Source: a virus
IMG/VR virus record: IMGVR_UViG_3300000101_000094
Span: 1-30,543 of that record
DNA length: 30,543 nucleotides
Strand: one strand, 5' to 3'
This document shows positions 14,783 through 21,877 of this stretch, one piece after another (positions within the stretch are counted from its first letter, which is position 1; each line of letters begins with the position of its first letter). The notes below the pieces were generated by a model. It was not told the origin of the DNA. It ran no database searches and saw nothing but the letters and a program-made list of their open reading frames with translations. The position numbers and the translations under genes are program-made.

Positions 14783-15717
14783 GAGTTTTAGTTACAGGTG
14801 GTGCAGGTTATCTTGGTAAACACATAGCAAAAGAATTAAATCAAGCTGGTCATTTTGTTATATGTTTAGATAAGGAAAATACTGACTGTAAATACTATCA
14901 CAGAAAAGTTATTCAAGACCTTAGTAAAGAACCAAGAGAATTAGTACCGATTCTACGATCTGGTGTTGATACGGTTTTTCATTTAGCTGGTCGAATAGAA
15001 ATTAGTGAATCGTATGACCAACTTATACAATTTTGGGAAGATAATGTTAATGGTACTATACAGTTAATTAAGTTTATGAAGGTATTTGGTGTAAAAAATA
15101 TAGTTTATTCATCAAGTGCTGGTGTCTATAAGGCAAAAGATAGACCTCTAAAAGAAACTGACGATATAGCGTTTAATAATCCATATGCAAATACCAAAAT
15201 AGCTGCTGAAAGTCTTATTCGTGATTCTGGGCTGAATCATGTAATATTTCGTTTTTTCAATCTTGCTGGTGCAGATCCAGATGGTGAAATGGGTGAATGT
15301 CATGAACCAGAAACTCATCTAATACCAGTAATTTTTAATAAAATAAATAACTTTGTGATAAACGGAGATACCTATAATACATCTGATGGCACCTGTGTTC
15401 GTGACTATGTTCATGTAACTGATATAGCAAAAGCACATCTAAGTGCTAGAGATTACCTTAATAAAGGTGGTAAGTCTGACACTTTTAATTTAGGGTTTGG
15501 TGCTGGGTATTCTATAAAAGAAATTATAGCACTAATTAGAGATTATTGCAGGTTAGATATAAGATACGAAATAGGTAAAAAAAGAAAAGGTGACCCATCT
15601 AACTTAGTCGCAGATATTTCAAAGGCTAGTGATATTTTAAATTTTCGACCAAATTATGATATTGTTGAGATAATACGAACAGCATACGATTGGCACAAAA
15701 AGAATGTCAAAAGATAA
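14779..15717 (+). CDS. NAD-dependent epimerase, GalE-like
   Basis: 312 residues of the extended short-chain dehydrogenase family. The NAD-binding TGGAGYLG is at 6-13, SSSAGVY at 111-117, and catalytic Y136 and K140 in YANTK. The segment RFFNLAGADPDGEMGECHEPETHLIP and the later CVRDYVHVTDIAKAH match UDP-glucose 4-epimerase closely. It probably interconverts UDP-hexoses for the neighbouring glycosyltransferase. Full length compared with GalE (about 330 aa). Overlaps clpP by 14 nt. Confidence 0.85.
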   Translation: MRVLVTGGAGYLGKHIAKELNQAGHFVICLDKENTDCKYYHRKVIQDLSKEPRELVPILRSGVDTVFHLAGRIEISESYDQLIQFWEDNVNGTIQLIKFMKVFGVKNIVYSSSAGVYKAKDRPLKETDDIAFNNPYANTKIAAESLIRDSGLNHVIFRFFNLAGADPDGEMGECHEPETHLIPVIFNKINNFVINGDTYNTSDGTCVRDYVHVTDIAKAHLSARDYLNKGGKSDTFNLGFGAGYSIKEIIALIRDYCRLDIRYEIGKKRKGDPSNLVADISKASDILNFRPNYDIVEIIRTAYDWHKKNVKR

Positions 15718-16264
15718 AGATAATGATGACATTGAAAAGACGTTATTAGAAAGAAATATATATTTTCTAAACGGAGAAATAACTTCAGATTCAGCAAATG
15801 AATTAATACGCTGGTTAATTTACCACAATACAGATAAAAAAATAAAAAAAGAATTGTCGATATACATTAGCTCAGATGGTGGTAGTTTGATTGACGCTTT
15901 TGGTATTATTGATATGATGTATACATCACCACATAACGTAAAGACCATAGCAGTTAGTTCAGCTTGTTCAGCTGCTTTTTATATTCTTATATCAGGTACC
16001 AAAGGCCATAGATACTCTTGTCCTTTAACAACTTTAATGTGTCATGAATTTTCAAATGAAATCAATGCAAAATATCATGACATAAAATCTTGGGTGAAAG
16101 AAAACGAAAGTATTAAAGATCGAACATATAATATACTAGAAAATGCTGGTGTGGATAAAACATTAATTAATAAAAAATTTTTATTACCTAGTGACTTTTA
16201 TATGTCACCTCAACAAGCATTTGAGAATAAAGTTATAGATCACATTTTAGGAAGGCACAAATGA
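15704..16264 (+). CDS. clpP: ClpP-like serine protease
   Basis: 186 residues of the ClpP/crotonase fold. Catalytic candidates are S89 in SSACSAAFYIL, H114 in MCHEFS and D164 in LPSDFYMSPQQAF, in the correct order and spacing for ClpP. The nucleophile context ACSAA differs from the usual ASMGA, a variation seen in phage ClpP-like proteins. No ClpX or ClpA is nearby, so it could use a host unfoldase or process phage proteins by itself. Its start overlaps the GalE-like gene and its stop overlaps a small ORF (ATGA). Confidence 0.78.
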   Translation: MSKDKDNDDIEKTLLERNIYFLNGEITSDSANELIRWLIYHNTDKKIKKELSIYISSDGGSLIDAFGIIDMMYTSPHNVKTIAVSSACSAAFYILISGTKGHRYSCPLTTLMCHEFSNEINAKYHDIKSWVKENESIKDRTYNILENAGVDKTLINKKFLLPSDFYMSPQQAFENKVIDHILGRHK

Positions 16265-16401
16265 TTAGTCAACAAAAAATATTAAAAACCAAAAGAACAA
16301 AACTTACACAAAAATCTGAAGTTGTAAAACATGAGAAAATGAAACATCATGATAAATCAACATACAAAAATTTTAAGGAGGAAGTAAGGTATGAAAACTA
16401 A
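16261..16401 (+). CDS. Small basic protein (46 aa)
   Basis: ATGA overlap with clpP, 46 residues, very rich in Lys and polar residues (LKTKRTKLTQKSEVVKHEKMKHHDKS). No hydrophobic segment or known family. It overlaps the next small gene by 11 nt, and the AAGGAGG that serves that gene lies within it. Support is positional: perfect coupling and no internal stop. Confidence 0.45.
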   Translation: MISQQKILKTKRTKLTQKSEVVKHEKMKHHDKSTYKNFKEEVRYEN

Positions 16402-16570
16402 AGCCGAGGTCGATCAAAGAATAAATGAACTTTATAGTCAAATCTCTACATCAAGAGCTGGTGTAAGTGAGTTACAAAATGAAATATCGGATTTATTAAA
16501 ATTAAAATTTGATGATAAAGGTAGACAAATTTTTGAACAGACTGACCATAGAGGTTTATTGCAAGGGTAA
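16391..16570 (+). CDS. Small helical protein (59 aa)
   Basis: ATG 16391 has a strong AAGGAGG nine bases upstream. The 59-residue product contains a coiled-coil-like helix (AEVDQRINELYSQIS, then VSELQNEISDLLKLKF) followed by a polar tail. It is too short to be called automatically. It ends 30 bases before a consensus promoter and is the last gene of the RNase H to clpP block. Function unknown. Confidence 0.55.
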   Translation: MKTKAEVDQRINELYSQISTSRAGVSELQNEISDLLKLKFDDKGRQIFEQTDHRGLLQG

Positions 16571-16599
16571 TGTTGCAAAAATACAACATAAATTAGCTG

Positions 16600-16628
16600 T
16601 TGACATTTCATCAATATGCCTATAAAAT
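16600..16628 (+). promoter_or_regulatory. Sigma-70 promoter of a structured RNA
   Basis: TTGACA at 16600-16605, TAAAAT at 16623-16628, 17-bp spacer. The predicted start, about 16635, coincides with the first base of an eight-base helix, so the RNA would begin directly with structure. No coding region follows until 16914. Confidence 0.8.
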
Positions 16629-16634
16629 GGTTTT

Positions 16635-16819
16635 AACAGTTGAGATAGTTCTAAAAGATTGTAAGTCTTAAATCAAGCATATCAAGTCAGATAAATCGAA
16701 ATGGTAGTTAGGTAGAAACATAGTAGTAACAACTGTTTGAGATAAAAAGTTGTCGGCGGAGGACGAAAAATCTCCTTCTTAAGAGGCCAAGACAATACCT
16801 AACTACGAAACTTTTTTTT
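16635..16819 (+). ncRNA. Unidentified structured RNA with pseudoknot-like pairing
   Basis: Within this gene-free region 16635-16642 (AACAGTTG) pairs perfectly with 16730-16737, and 16704-16713 (GTAGTTAGGT) pairs perfectly with 16797-16806. The two helices interleave, so they form a pseudoknot if both exist at once. Between them sit smaller hairpins: about 16657-16671; and 16750-16757 with 16786-16795, enclosing a GGAG/CTCC stem at 16758-16775. The last helix is followed after five bases by eight T (16812-16819), giving an intrinsic-terminator end. Length about 185 nt. No T-loop, CCA end or glutamine-riboswitch core was seen, so it was not assigned to tmRNA, tRNA or a known riboswitch. Confidence 0.65.
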
Positions 16820-16882
16820 GTTTGTTGGAGTAGTAATACAAGTTGAATGACGATTCTTAGTCTTGGTGAGCCTCCAACAAAC
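16820..16882 (+). other. Long perfect hairpin between RNA and next gene
   Basis: GTTTGTTGGAG (16820-16830) pairs with CTCCAACAAAC (16872-16882), 11 bp, enclosing a 41-nt loop that can itself fold (GAAT/ATTC around 16846-16857). A T-rich stretch follows (16884-16897). It begins immediately after the T tract of the upstream RNA. It may be a second terminator, an RNA-processing site or a leader element of the gene at 16914. Confidence 0.6.
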
Positions 16883-16913
16883 ATTTTATTTTTTATTGAG
16901 GATTAAATATATT

Positions 16914-17210
16914 ATGATGTTTCACACAGGTCAAAGATGGTCTAAAAAGACTAGAAAGATGTTATTAAAAAACAAGACTAAAAAAGTCAAATTAATAGCT
17001 CGTAAATCTCCTATTGATACATCAATCTGCCCTCCTAGGCAGACTTACAGACATCCATCTCTCAATTCTGGTGCAGGTGTGGCTGTTAAAAAAGACAATC
17101 AAGTTTATACTGGTAGTAATATGAAAGGCATTGGTACGTTGCATAAAAGCAACGCTGTGCCTATTTTTACGGATGAAGAAGCAAAAGATCAGGCAAATAT
17201 GAGAAGATAA
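16914..17210 (+). CDS. Hypothetical basic protein
   Basis: The frame is open from 16863, but that start lies inside the hairpin region. ATG 16914 (or 16917) is preferred, preceded by TGAGGA, giving about 98 residues. The N-terminal third is very basic (RWSKKTRKMLLKNKTKKVKLIARK), as in nucleic-acid-binding peptides. The middle has ICPPRQTYRHPSLNSGAGVAVKKD. No family recognised. A structured leader and a promoter at 16600 lie upstream. Confidence 0.6.
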   Translation: MMFHTGQRWSKKTRKMLLKNKTKKVKLIARKSPIDTSICPPRQTYRHPSLNSGAGVAVKKDNQVYTGSNMKGIGTLHKSNAVPIFTDEEAKDQANMRR

Positions 17211-17213
17211 TGC

Positions 17214-17242
17214 TTGACAATTGGGCAGTATACCTGCATTAT
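17214..17242 (+). promoter_or_regulatory. Sigma-70 type promoter
   Basis: TTGACA at 17214-17219 with a weaker -10 CATTAT at 17237-17242, 17-bp spacer, immediately after the stop of the preceding gene and about 30 nt before the ATG at 17276, which has GAGGTG as ribosome binding site. Confidence 0.6.
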
Positions 17243-17275
17243 AGAAGAATACATTATAACTATGAGGTGATTTAA

Positions 17276-17728
17276 ATGGCGAAAGTTAAATACAAACCGT
17301 ATCAAAAACTACTTATTTTGTTTTTTAATAACAAAAACGAAAAAGGTAGATCCAGAGTTACAGTAGACGAAATAGTAGCTACTATGTCTGATCAAATTCA
17401 TATGTACAGATTATCAACATACATTTGGCATATTAAAGTGAATGTGAATGGTGTTGTAAGAAGTATTCGTGGTGACACACCAGAAACAAAGCGAAAAGTT
17501 ATTGCTTATGAATTATGTAATGTGAATGAGGTTGCGGACAGACTCAAAGTAATGGGTATTATGGATGCTAGTCAAACTTTCATTGACGTACCAGTAACCA
17601 CAAACAAAAAGTTTCGACCTAAGACTAAAAGTCCAAAGATTGAAAAATTAACTGATTTGAATGCTCAATTAACTGATGCTTTGAAAACTGATGAAACAGT
17701 AGAAACAGTAGAAGAGAGGGTTATATAA
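17276..17728 (+). CDS. Possible winged-helix regulatory protein
   Basis: 150 residues. The N-terminal region resembles an OmpR-type winged helix: a first helix (KPYQKLLILFFNN), VTVDEIVATMS, then MYRLSTYIWHIKVNVNGVVRSIRGDTPETKRKVIAYEL, where the usual order is recognition helix and beta-wing ending in an IRG turn. The C-terminal 40 residues are low-complexity and acidic. It sits directly behind its own promoter, as expected for an early regulator. Similarity is by eye only. Confidence 0.45.
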   Translation: MAKVKYKPYQKLLILFFNNKNEKGRSRVTVDEIVATMSDQIHMYRLSTYIWHIKVNVNGVVRSIRGDTPETKRKVIAYELCNVNEVADRLKVMGIMDASQTFIDVPVTTNKKFRPKTKSPKIEKLTDLNAQLTDALKTDETVETVEERVI

Positions 17729-18489
17729 TGAAACTAGCTTCTATTGCTCTGGCTATGACAATAGCTACAGGTGCTCTTGCCTCTGAATATTCAGAATGGC
17801 CAATGGCTAAATCAAAAAATTCTATTGAAGCTCAAGGCATTTATTATTTTGGTCCTGAAACTTCAGAAAATTTGGCTTGTTCATTAGCCGAAGAAAGAGC
17901 TAAAGAAGCTGCCATTTTAGGGAAAGTTGGTGAGATTGTTGAACTGATGGAAGTACAAAGTTGTAACAATGAAAATTGTGATACGACCAGAGATTTTGCT
18001 AACACTCTAACTGGTGCTATACGAAAGATTATTTCTAGAAAAATTGAAAGAATTATTGAGCAAGGTAAATCATCTTGTATTGTAACGATTCAAGCTGAAG
18101 TTGATGAGGTAAGAAATCAAACAGTCTTTTATATACAAAATGATTCTTTTCAATTTAAAAATAATGAAGATATACAATTTGTAGGTGTTGCAAATAAAAA
18201 AGGTAAGGTTATTGTTTTTCATCAATCTGACACCGTTTATACAAAGTTTTATGAAACTACTGTAAACAAAGTAGGTAGTCAATTCAAAATACCTAACAAT
18301 GGTAAAAAAATAATCGCAAAATTACCTGAAGGTAAAGATTTGTCTAAAGAAAGATTGATGTTTTTGTTTTTAGAGGTTGACATTCCAGTAAAACAGGCAT
18401 ATACTCATAATGAGATACAGAAATTTGTAGAAAATATACCTGTATTACAAAGGCGTGTTGTTTATCATTCAACTGAAATTGTGAGGTAA
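17728..18489 (+). CDS. Exported periplasmic protein, weakly FlgT-like
   Basis: 253 residues with a signal peptide (about 1-18, ending GALAS). The mature N-terminus (SIEAQGIYYFGPETSENLACSL, followed by AEERAKEAAILGK) resembles the N-terminal domain of flagellar T-ring/FlgT-like and related LPS-assembly-type proteins, where a strand is followed by a helix rich in Ala and Glu. Cysteines at C55ish and in SCNNENCD could pair. The 18650 gene looks LPP20/FlgP-like, so the two could be partners. Start overlaps the previous stop (TAATG). Assignment weak. Confidence 0.5.
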   Translation: MKLASIALAMTIATGALASEYSEWPMAKSKNSIEAQGIYYFGPETSENLACSLAEERAKEAAILGKVGEIVELMEVQSCNNENCDTTRDFANTLTGAIRKIISRKIERIIEQGKSSCIVTIQAEVDEVRNQTVFYIQNDSFQFKNNEDIQFVGVANKKGKVIVFHQSDTVYTKFYETTVNKVGSQFKIPNNGKKIIAKLPEGKDLSKERLMFLFLEVDIPVKQAYTHNEIQKFVENIPVLQRRVVYHSTEIVR

Positions 18490-18491
18490 TT

Positions 18492-18653
18492 ATGAAGTAT
18501 ATTATGATGATCTTGTGTTCACTATCCTTAATTGGTTGTGGCACAATAGGTGGTGCAGTAGATGGTGCTGGCGATGATTTAAATGCAGCTGGTAAATATA
18601 TAAAAGAAATTGGTAAGGAAGATGTAACCCTTTTTGGAAAGGATATAAGATGA
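18492..18653 (+). CDS. Entericidin-like small lipoprotein
   Basis: 53 residues; a lipoprotein signal peptide (MKYIMMILCSLSLIGC) with lipobox LIGC gives a lipidated Cys at 16. The mature sequence GTIGGAVDGAGDDLNAAGKYIKE has the pattern of entericidin EcnA/EcnB peptides (C-x-T-x-x-G...GxD+...AG..I). Entericidin B is bacteriolytic and A its antidote, both small envelope lipoproteins. Here it may stress the host envelope, assist lysis or act in exclusion. It has no partner of the same kind nearby. Overlaps the next start (ATGA). Confidence 0.6.
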   Translation: MKYIMMILCSLSLIGCGTIGGAVDGAGDDLNAAGKYIKEIGKEDVTLFGKDIR

Positions 18654-19243
18654 ATAAAGCATTAATAATTTTACCCCTAATACTAGCTCTATCTGCTTGT
18701 AGTAGTATAAAGTATGATACAGGTCTAGAATTCAAAGCGCCAGAGTTTGGCGGTGGTGATCAAGGCGATCAAGTAAACTATCCAGATTGGTACGACAAAC
18801 TCGAAGCAGATGAAGATAATCTCCATGCAGTAGCTACTGAGTTTTCAAATGATTTTCAGTTTTCAGTAGATAAAGCGATGTTATCAGCTAAACGAGAACT
18901 GGCATCAAACTTTTCTTCCCATGTAGAAGCAATGATGAAAGATTTTACATCAGAGTTAGGTGATGTTGACATTTCAACCGCCAATGATATAAACAGAACT
19001 ACTAAGTTGGTTATATCAAGAGTTAATCTTGTTGGTGTACAAAGAACTGGCTTTAAAGTGGTACATGAGAAAGCTGGTTATCGTGCTTTTGTAAAGCTCA
19101 AGTATAATTCTTCTTTATCGAATAAACTCATACTTCAGCAAATCAACCGCAATAAGAAACTCAAGGCTAAGCTTGAAAGTACCGAAAAGTTTAAAGAGTT
19201 AGAAAATTCTATTGAAAAGATCAATAATGGAGATGTTACATAA
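18650..19243 (+). CDS. LPP20-like outer-membrane lipoprotein
   Basis: 197 residues with a lipoprotein signal (LILALSAC, lipidated Cys about 17). PDWYDKLEADEDNLHAVATEFSNDFQFSVDKA and the following AKRELA resemble LPP20/FlgP-type domains, which begin with a P-x-W motif and a helix. The middle and end are helical and charged (KLKAKLESTEKFKELENSIEK). It follows the entericidin-like gene with ATGA overlap. It is likely placed in the host outer membrane after infection, perhaps for exclusion or structural remodelling; role unknown. Confidence 0.55.
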   Translation: MNKALIILPLILALSACSSIKYDTGLEFKAPEFGGGDQGDQVNYPDWYDKLEADEDNLHAVATEFSNDFQFSVDKAMLSAKRELASNFSSHVEAMMKDFTSELGDVDISTANDINRTTKLVISRVNLVGVQRTGFKVVHEKAGYRAFVKLKYNSSLSNKLILQQINRNKKLKAKLESTEKFKELENSIEKINNGDVT

Positions 19244-19244
19244 A

Positions 19245-19820
19245 ATGAACATATTTTATTTACACAAAGATCCTCAAGAGTGTGCTAGATTACATTGTGA
19301 TAAGCACGTTGTAAAGATGATTATAGAATATGCTCAACTCTTATCAACAACTCACCGAGTATTAGATGGTGAGTTGTTTTTTGATAAGTCTAAAAATGGT
19401 CGTAAATTAAGAAGGTTTAAATTACTTGATGAAAGAGACCAGAAACTTATGTTGGCTGTTCATGAAAATCACCCATCAAATATTTGGTTAAGAAAATCAA
19501 GAGAAAATTATATGTGGCTCTGGAAAATGTGGTATCACTTAAATAGAGAATATACATATAGATATGGTAAGATACATTCTTGCATGAGATTGTTGATGGA
19601 TTTAGTAGAGGCACCAAAGAATATACCAAAGGGTAAATTTACACCGCCTACACCAGCGATGCCAGAAGAGTGTAAAATTACCGGTGATTCTCTAGGATCG
19701 TATCATAAGTATTACATAGAGAAGAAAAATTATTTCGCCAAGTGGACTAAAAGAGAAATACCATCTTGGTATACTGAAGGACTAAATAAATATAATGCCA
19801 ACATACCTATTTCACAATGA
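19245..19820 (+). CDS. Conserved phage protein of unknown function
   Basis: 191 residues from ATG 19245, the first Met after the previous stop; an earlier Met at 19212 would overlap it. MNIFYLHKDPQECARLHCDKHVVKMIIEYAQLLSTTHRVLDG is a conserved start seen in proteins of T4-like marine phages and giant viruses. It is rich in His, Cys and aromatic residues (CARLHCDKH), and HENHPSNIWLRKSRENYMW follows. Function unknown; the Cys/His cluster could bind metal. Its last 26 bases overlap the next gene. Confidence 0.65.
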   Translation: MNIFYLHKDPQECARLHCDKHVVKMIIEYAQLLSTTHRVLDGELFFDKSKNGRKLRRFKLLDERDQKLMLAVHENHPSNIWLRKSRENYMWLWKMWYHLNREYTYRYGKIHSCMRLLMDLVEAPKNIPKGKFTPPTPAMPEECKITGDSLGSYHKYYIEKKNYFAKWTKREIPSWYTEGLNKYNANIPISQ

Positions 19821-20103
19821 AGATACCGGCGAATTTTTTGAAGATTTTATATCTAATTCTCGCCGAGAAACCCTACTCGAAAAAAATCCCCACATTCATC
19901 AAGTACCCACACCATTTGCAATTACGTCAATGACTGGTAATATGCACTCTAAAGTTCCTGATGGATTTAAGGAAGTTTTATCTAAAGTAGCAGAAGCTCA
20001 CCCAGAAAGTACAGTAGGCCAAAGATATGGCAGAAAATCTGTTAAGGAGGCTAGAACAGGACAAATTATAGAACGTCATTTAGGTAAGTGGCGTAATAAC
20101 TAA
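19795..20103 (+). CDS. FmdB-like small protein lacking the zinc-ribbon cysteines
   Basis: 102 residues. MPTYLFHNEDTGEFFEDFIS has the MPTY opening of FmdB-family regulators, but the usual CxxC pairs are replaced (no cysteine in the protein), so no zinc ribbon can form. The rest (PDGFKEVLSKVAEAHPES, then RYGRKSV) is like a conserved phage relative. The ATG at 19795 lies inside the end of the preceding gene. It is likely a phage-specific derivative; function unknown. Confidence 0.55.
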   Translation: MPTYLFHNEDTGEFFEDFISNSRRETLLEKNPHIHQVPTPFAITSMTGNMHSKVPDGFKEVLSKVAEAHPESTVGQRYGRKSVKEARTGQIIERHLGKWRNN

Positions 20104-20156
20104 TTTGAGTTCCATTTAGATTATGTTAATTTTAGCAAAAACTAAAAGGAGAGTAT

Positions 20157-20399
20157 ATGTCAAAAAGTTCAATGCAAAGAAAACCTAAAAAATCAACATC
20201 TAATAAAGCTATTAAACCCGACAATAATGGTGTGATAGATGAAAGATGGAGTGATCGAAGTATTGCAAAGAACAGAGAGGCTTATAAACGAAAACATTGT
20301 CCATGGGAATCTCAAGGATTAACAAAAGGAGAATGGCTTGAAGCAGGTTTTAAAAAATATAAAGAAAAATGGGGTGGTAGAACCGAAGAGGCGGCTTAA
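20157..20399 (+). CDS. Hypothetical small basic protein
   Basis: 80 residues, ribosome binding site AAGGAGAG ahead of ATG 20157. Basic and hydrophilic N-terminus (KSSMQRKPKKSTSNK), then RWSDRSIAKNREAYKRKHCPWESQGLTKGEWLEAGFKK, which looks like a small helical DNA-binding or adaptor domain. It precedes a nuclease gene by four bases. No family recognised. Confidence 0.6.
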   Translation: MSKSSMQRKPKKSTSNKAIKPDNNGVIDERWSDRSIAKNREAYKRKHCPWESQGLTKGEWLEAGFKKYKEKWGGRTEEAA

Positions 20400-20403
20400 A
20401 TAA

Positions 20404-21093
20404 ATGTTAGATGATGAATTTAAACAAAGTAAGTTCAAAGAATTAGACTTTGACTTAAAAACACGAACCACAGAGGAAGGTAGGCGTTACCTAACACCAA
20501 GTGGTGATGCCTACCCATCTGTTACCACAGTTTTATCTGAATACAATAAAAAATCAATTCTAGCTTGGCGAGCAAGAGTTGGAGAACAAGAAGCAAATAA
20601 AATATCTAGAATCGCCGCTGGTCGTGGAACTAGAGTACATTCATTATGTGAAAATTACCTTTTAAACAATTTACCTGAAAATAAAGTACGTTCTTTAATG
20701 CCTGATGTTCAACAAATGTTTTATAGTATAAAACCAATTATGAAAGAACGTATCGGTAATGTATATGCAACAGAACAAGCTTTATATTCAGACTCTTGGA
20801 GATTGGCTGGTCGAGTAGATTGTATAGCTGATTGGGATGATCAAATGGCTATAATAGATTTTAAGACCTCTAGTAAGCCAAAAAAAGAAGAATGGATCAC
20901 AAACTATTTTATGCAATGTACGGCTTATGCTGAAATGTTTGAAGAATTAGTACCAACTGATAAGCCATTGAAACTTGTTGTTTTGATAGCTGTATATAAT
21001 GAAGAACCCCAATGCTTTATAAAAGAAAAAGATGATTACATACAACCACTTAGGCAATATGTTGATAGTTATTGGGCCAAATTAAATGGTTGA
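20404..21093 (+). CDS. PD-(D/E)XK exonuclease, RecB/Cas4-like
   Basis: 229 residues of the phage RecB-like nuclease family. Visible motifs are YPSVTTVLSEY near the start, RGTRVH at 74-79, E124 in YATEQALYS, GRVD with D139, IDFKTS with D152 and K154, and Q171 in the YFMQCTAYAEMF helix. These make the complete metal-dependent active site. It may process DNA ends in recombination-dependent replication or degrade host DNA. It ends inside a TTGACA promoter hexamer (21090-21095). Confidence 0.82.
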   Translation: MLDDEFKQSKFKELDFDLKTRTTEEGRRYLTPSGDAYPSVTTVLSEYNKKSILAWRARVGEQEANKISRIAAGRGTRVHSLCENYLLNNLPENKVRSLMPDVQQMFYSIKPIMKERIGNVYATEQALYSDSWRLAGRVDCIADWDDQMAIIDFKTSSKPKKEEWITNYFMQCTAYAEMFEELVPTDKPLKLVVLIAVYNEEPQCFIKEKDDYIQPLRQYVDSYWAKLNG

Positions 21094-21118
21094 CAATTCA
21101 TAAATCAGTAGATATAAT
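21090..21118 (+). promoter_or_regulatory. Perfect-consensus sigma-70 promoter
   Basis: TTGACA at 21090-21095 and TATAAT at 21113-21118 with a 17-bp spacer, both hexamers perfect. It overlaps the end of the exonuclease gene and reads into the membrane peptide, gp33 and gp59 genes. Confidence 0.85.
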
Positions 21119-21150
21119 GGTGTTATATTATGAAAAAAGTGAGGTAAGAA

Positions 21151-21363
21151 ATGCCGTTTATTACTGAAACAGTTGAAGAAACAATTAGTGATTTAAAAAC
21201 ACAAACAGATGATCTTGTAAACACAGGTGATAAATCTGATGTTGTGTTTGTTATATTGATTGTAGTGGTATTGTGGGCTTTTTCAAGGTTCACGGCTATC
21301 ATTTTAAAAAGCGTAGGTGCAATAATTGTTGCACTTGGATTATATACTTTATTTCTAACTTAG
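21151..21363 (+). CDS. Small membrane protein (70 aa)
   Basis: A polar N-terminus of about 28 residues (ITETVEETISDLKTQTDD, then LVNTGDKSD) is followed by two hydrophobic segments (31-45 and 51-69) with a short basic turn. First gene after the strongest promoter in the window, with GAGG ribosome binding site, so abundant early synthesis is likely. Could disturb or mark the host inner membrane; no family recognised. Confidence 0.6.
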   Translation: MPFITETVEETISDLKTQTDDLVNTGDKSDVVFVILIVVVLWAFSRFTAIILKSVGAIIVALGLYTLFLT

Positions 21364-21373
21364 GAGAAGTGCG

Positions 21374-21874
21374 GTGGCAAATTTAAAAATTGAATACACA
21401 AGTGATAATAATTCTGTTATTATCAATAAAGAAGTTGATGATCTAATAGACATTATTAATCTTCAACATGATTTTCAAAACTTAATTGAATCAGATTTTC
21501 CATCTGAAGCTTTAGATGTTGATAATGAAGATGAAGATGAAAACAACAACAATCAAATGAAATTTCAATTTGATGGTCAAACACTTATGACAACTGATAG
21601 CGATAGTATATATTATAGTAATGGTCAAGGCCAATTAAATGGTCAACATGGGTCAGCTACTGATACAAAGACAACTTGGGAAAAAGTTATAGACCAAGAA
21701 CTTGTTTATAGACAAAATGAAGAGAATGAAAAGGCTGCATTACAATCAACTTGGCCTTTTCCATCAGATAGACCTGCTGAAGCTACTCTAAGAGTAGATA
21801 GTCCTAGTGATGAGAGTATACCATCATCTCCAAATGCAACGGACTACCGCAATCTTTATTATGGTGGTGCATAA
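21374..21874 (+). CDS. Hypothetical acidic protein
   Basis: 166 residues starting at GTG 21374, with TAGGAG in the stop region of the preceding gene as binding site. Very acidic and Asn/Gln-rich (DVDNEDEDENNNNQ) with Ser/Pro-rich C-terminal third. Likely partly disordered. Located between a membrane peptide and gp33, in the same transcript. No family recognised. Confidence 0.55.
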   Translation: MANLKIEYTSDNNSVIINKEVDDLIDIINLQHDFQNLIESDFPSEALDVDNEDEDENNNNQMKFQFDGQTLMTTDSDSIYYSNGQGQLNGQHGSATDTKTTWEKVIDQELVYRQNEENEKAALQSTWPFPSDRPAEATLRVDSPSDESIPSSPNATDYRNLYYGGA

Positions 21875-21877
21875 TAT

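Noticed and set aside
16571-16913. tmRNA, tRNA or glutamine riboswitch in the gene-free region
   Set aside because: No TTCRA-type T loop, no CCA-ended acceptor, no tag reading frame and no glutamine-riboswitch core were found on the plus strand. Kept as an unidentified RNA.
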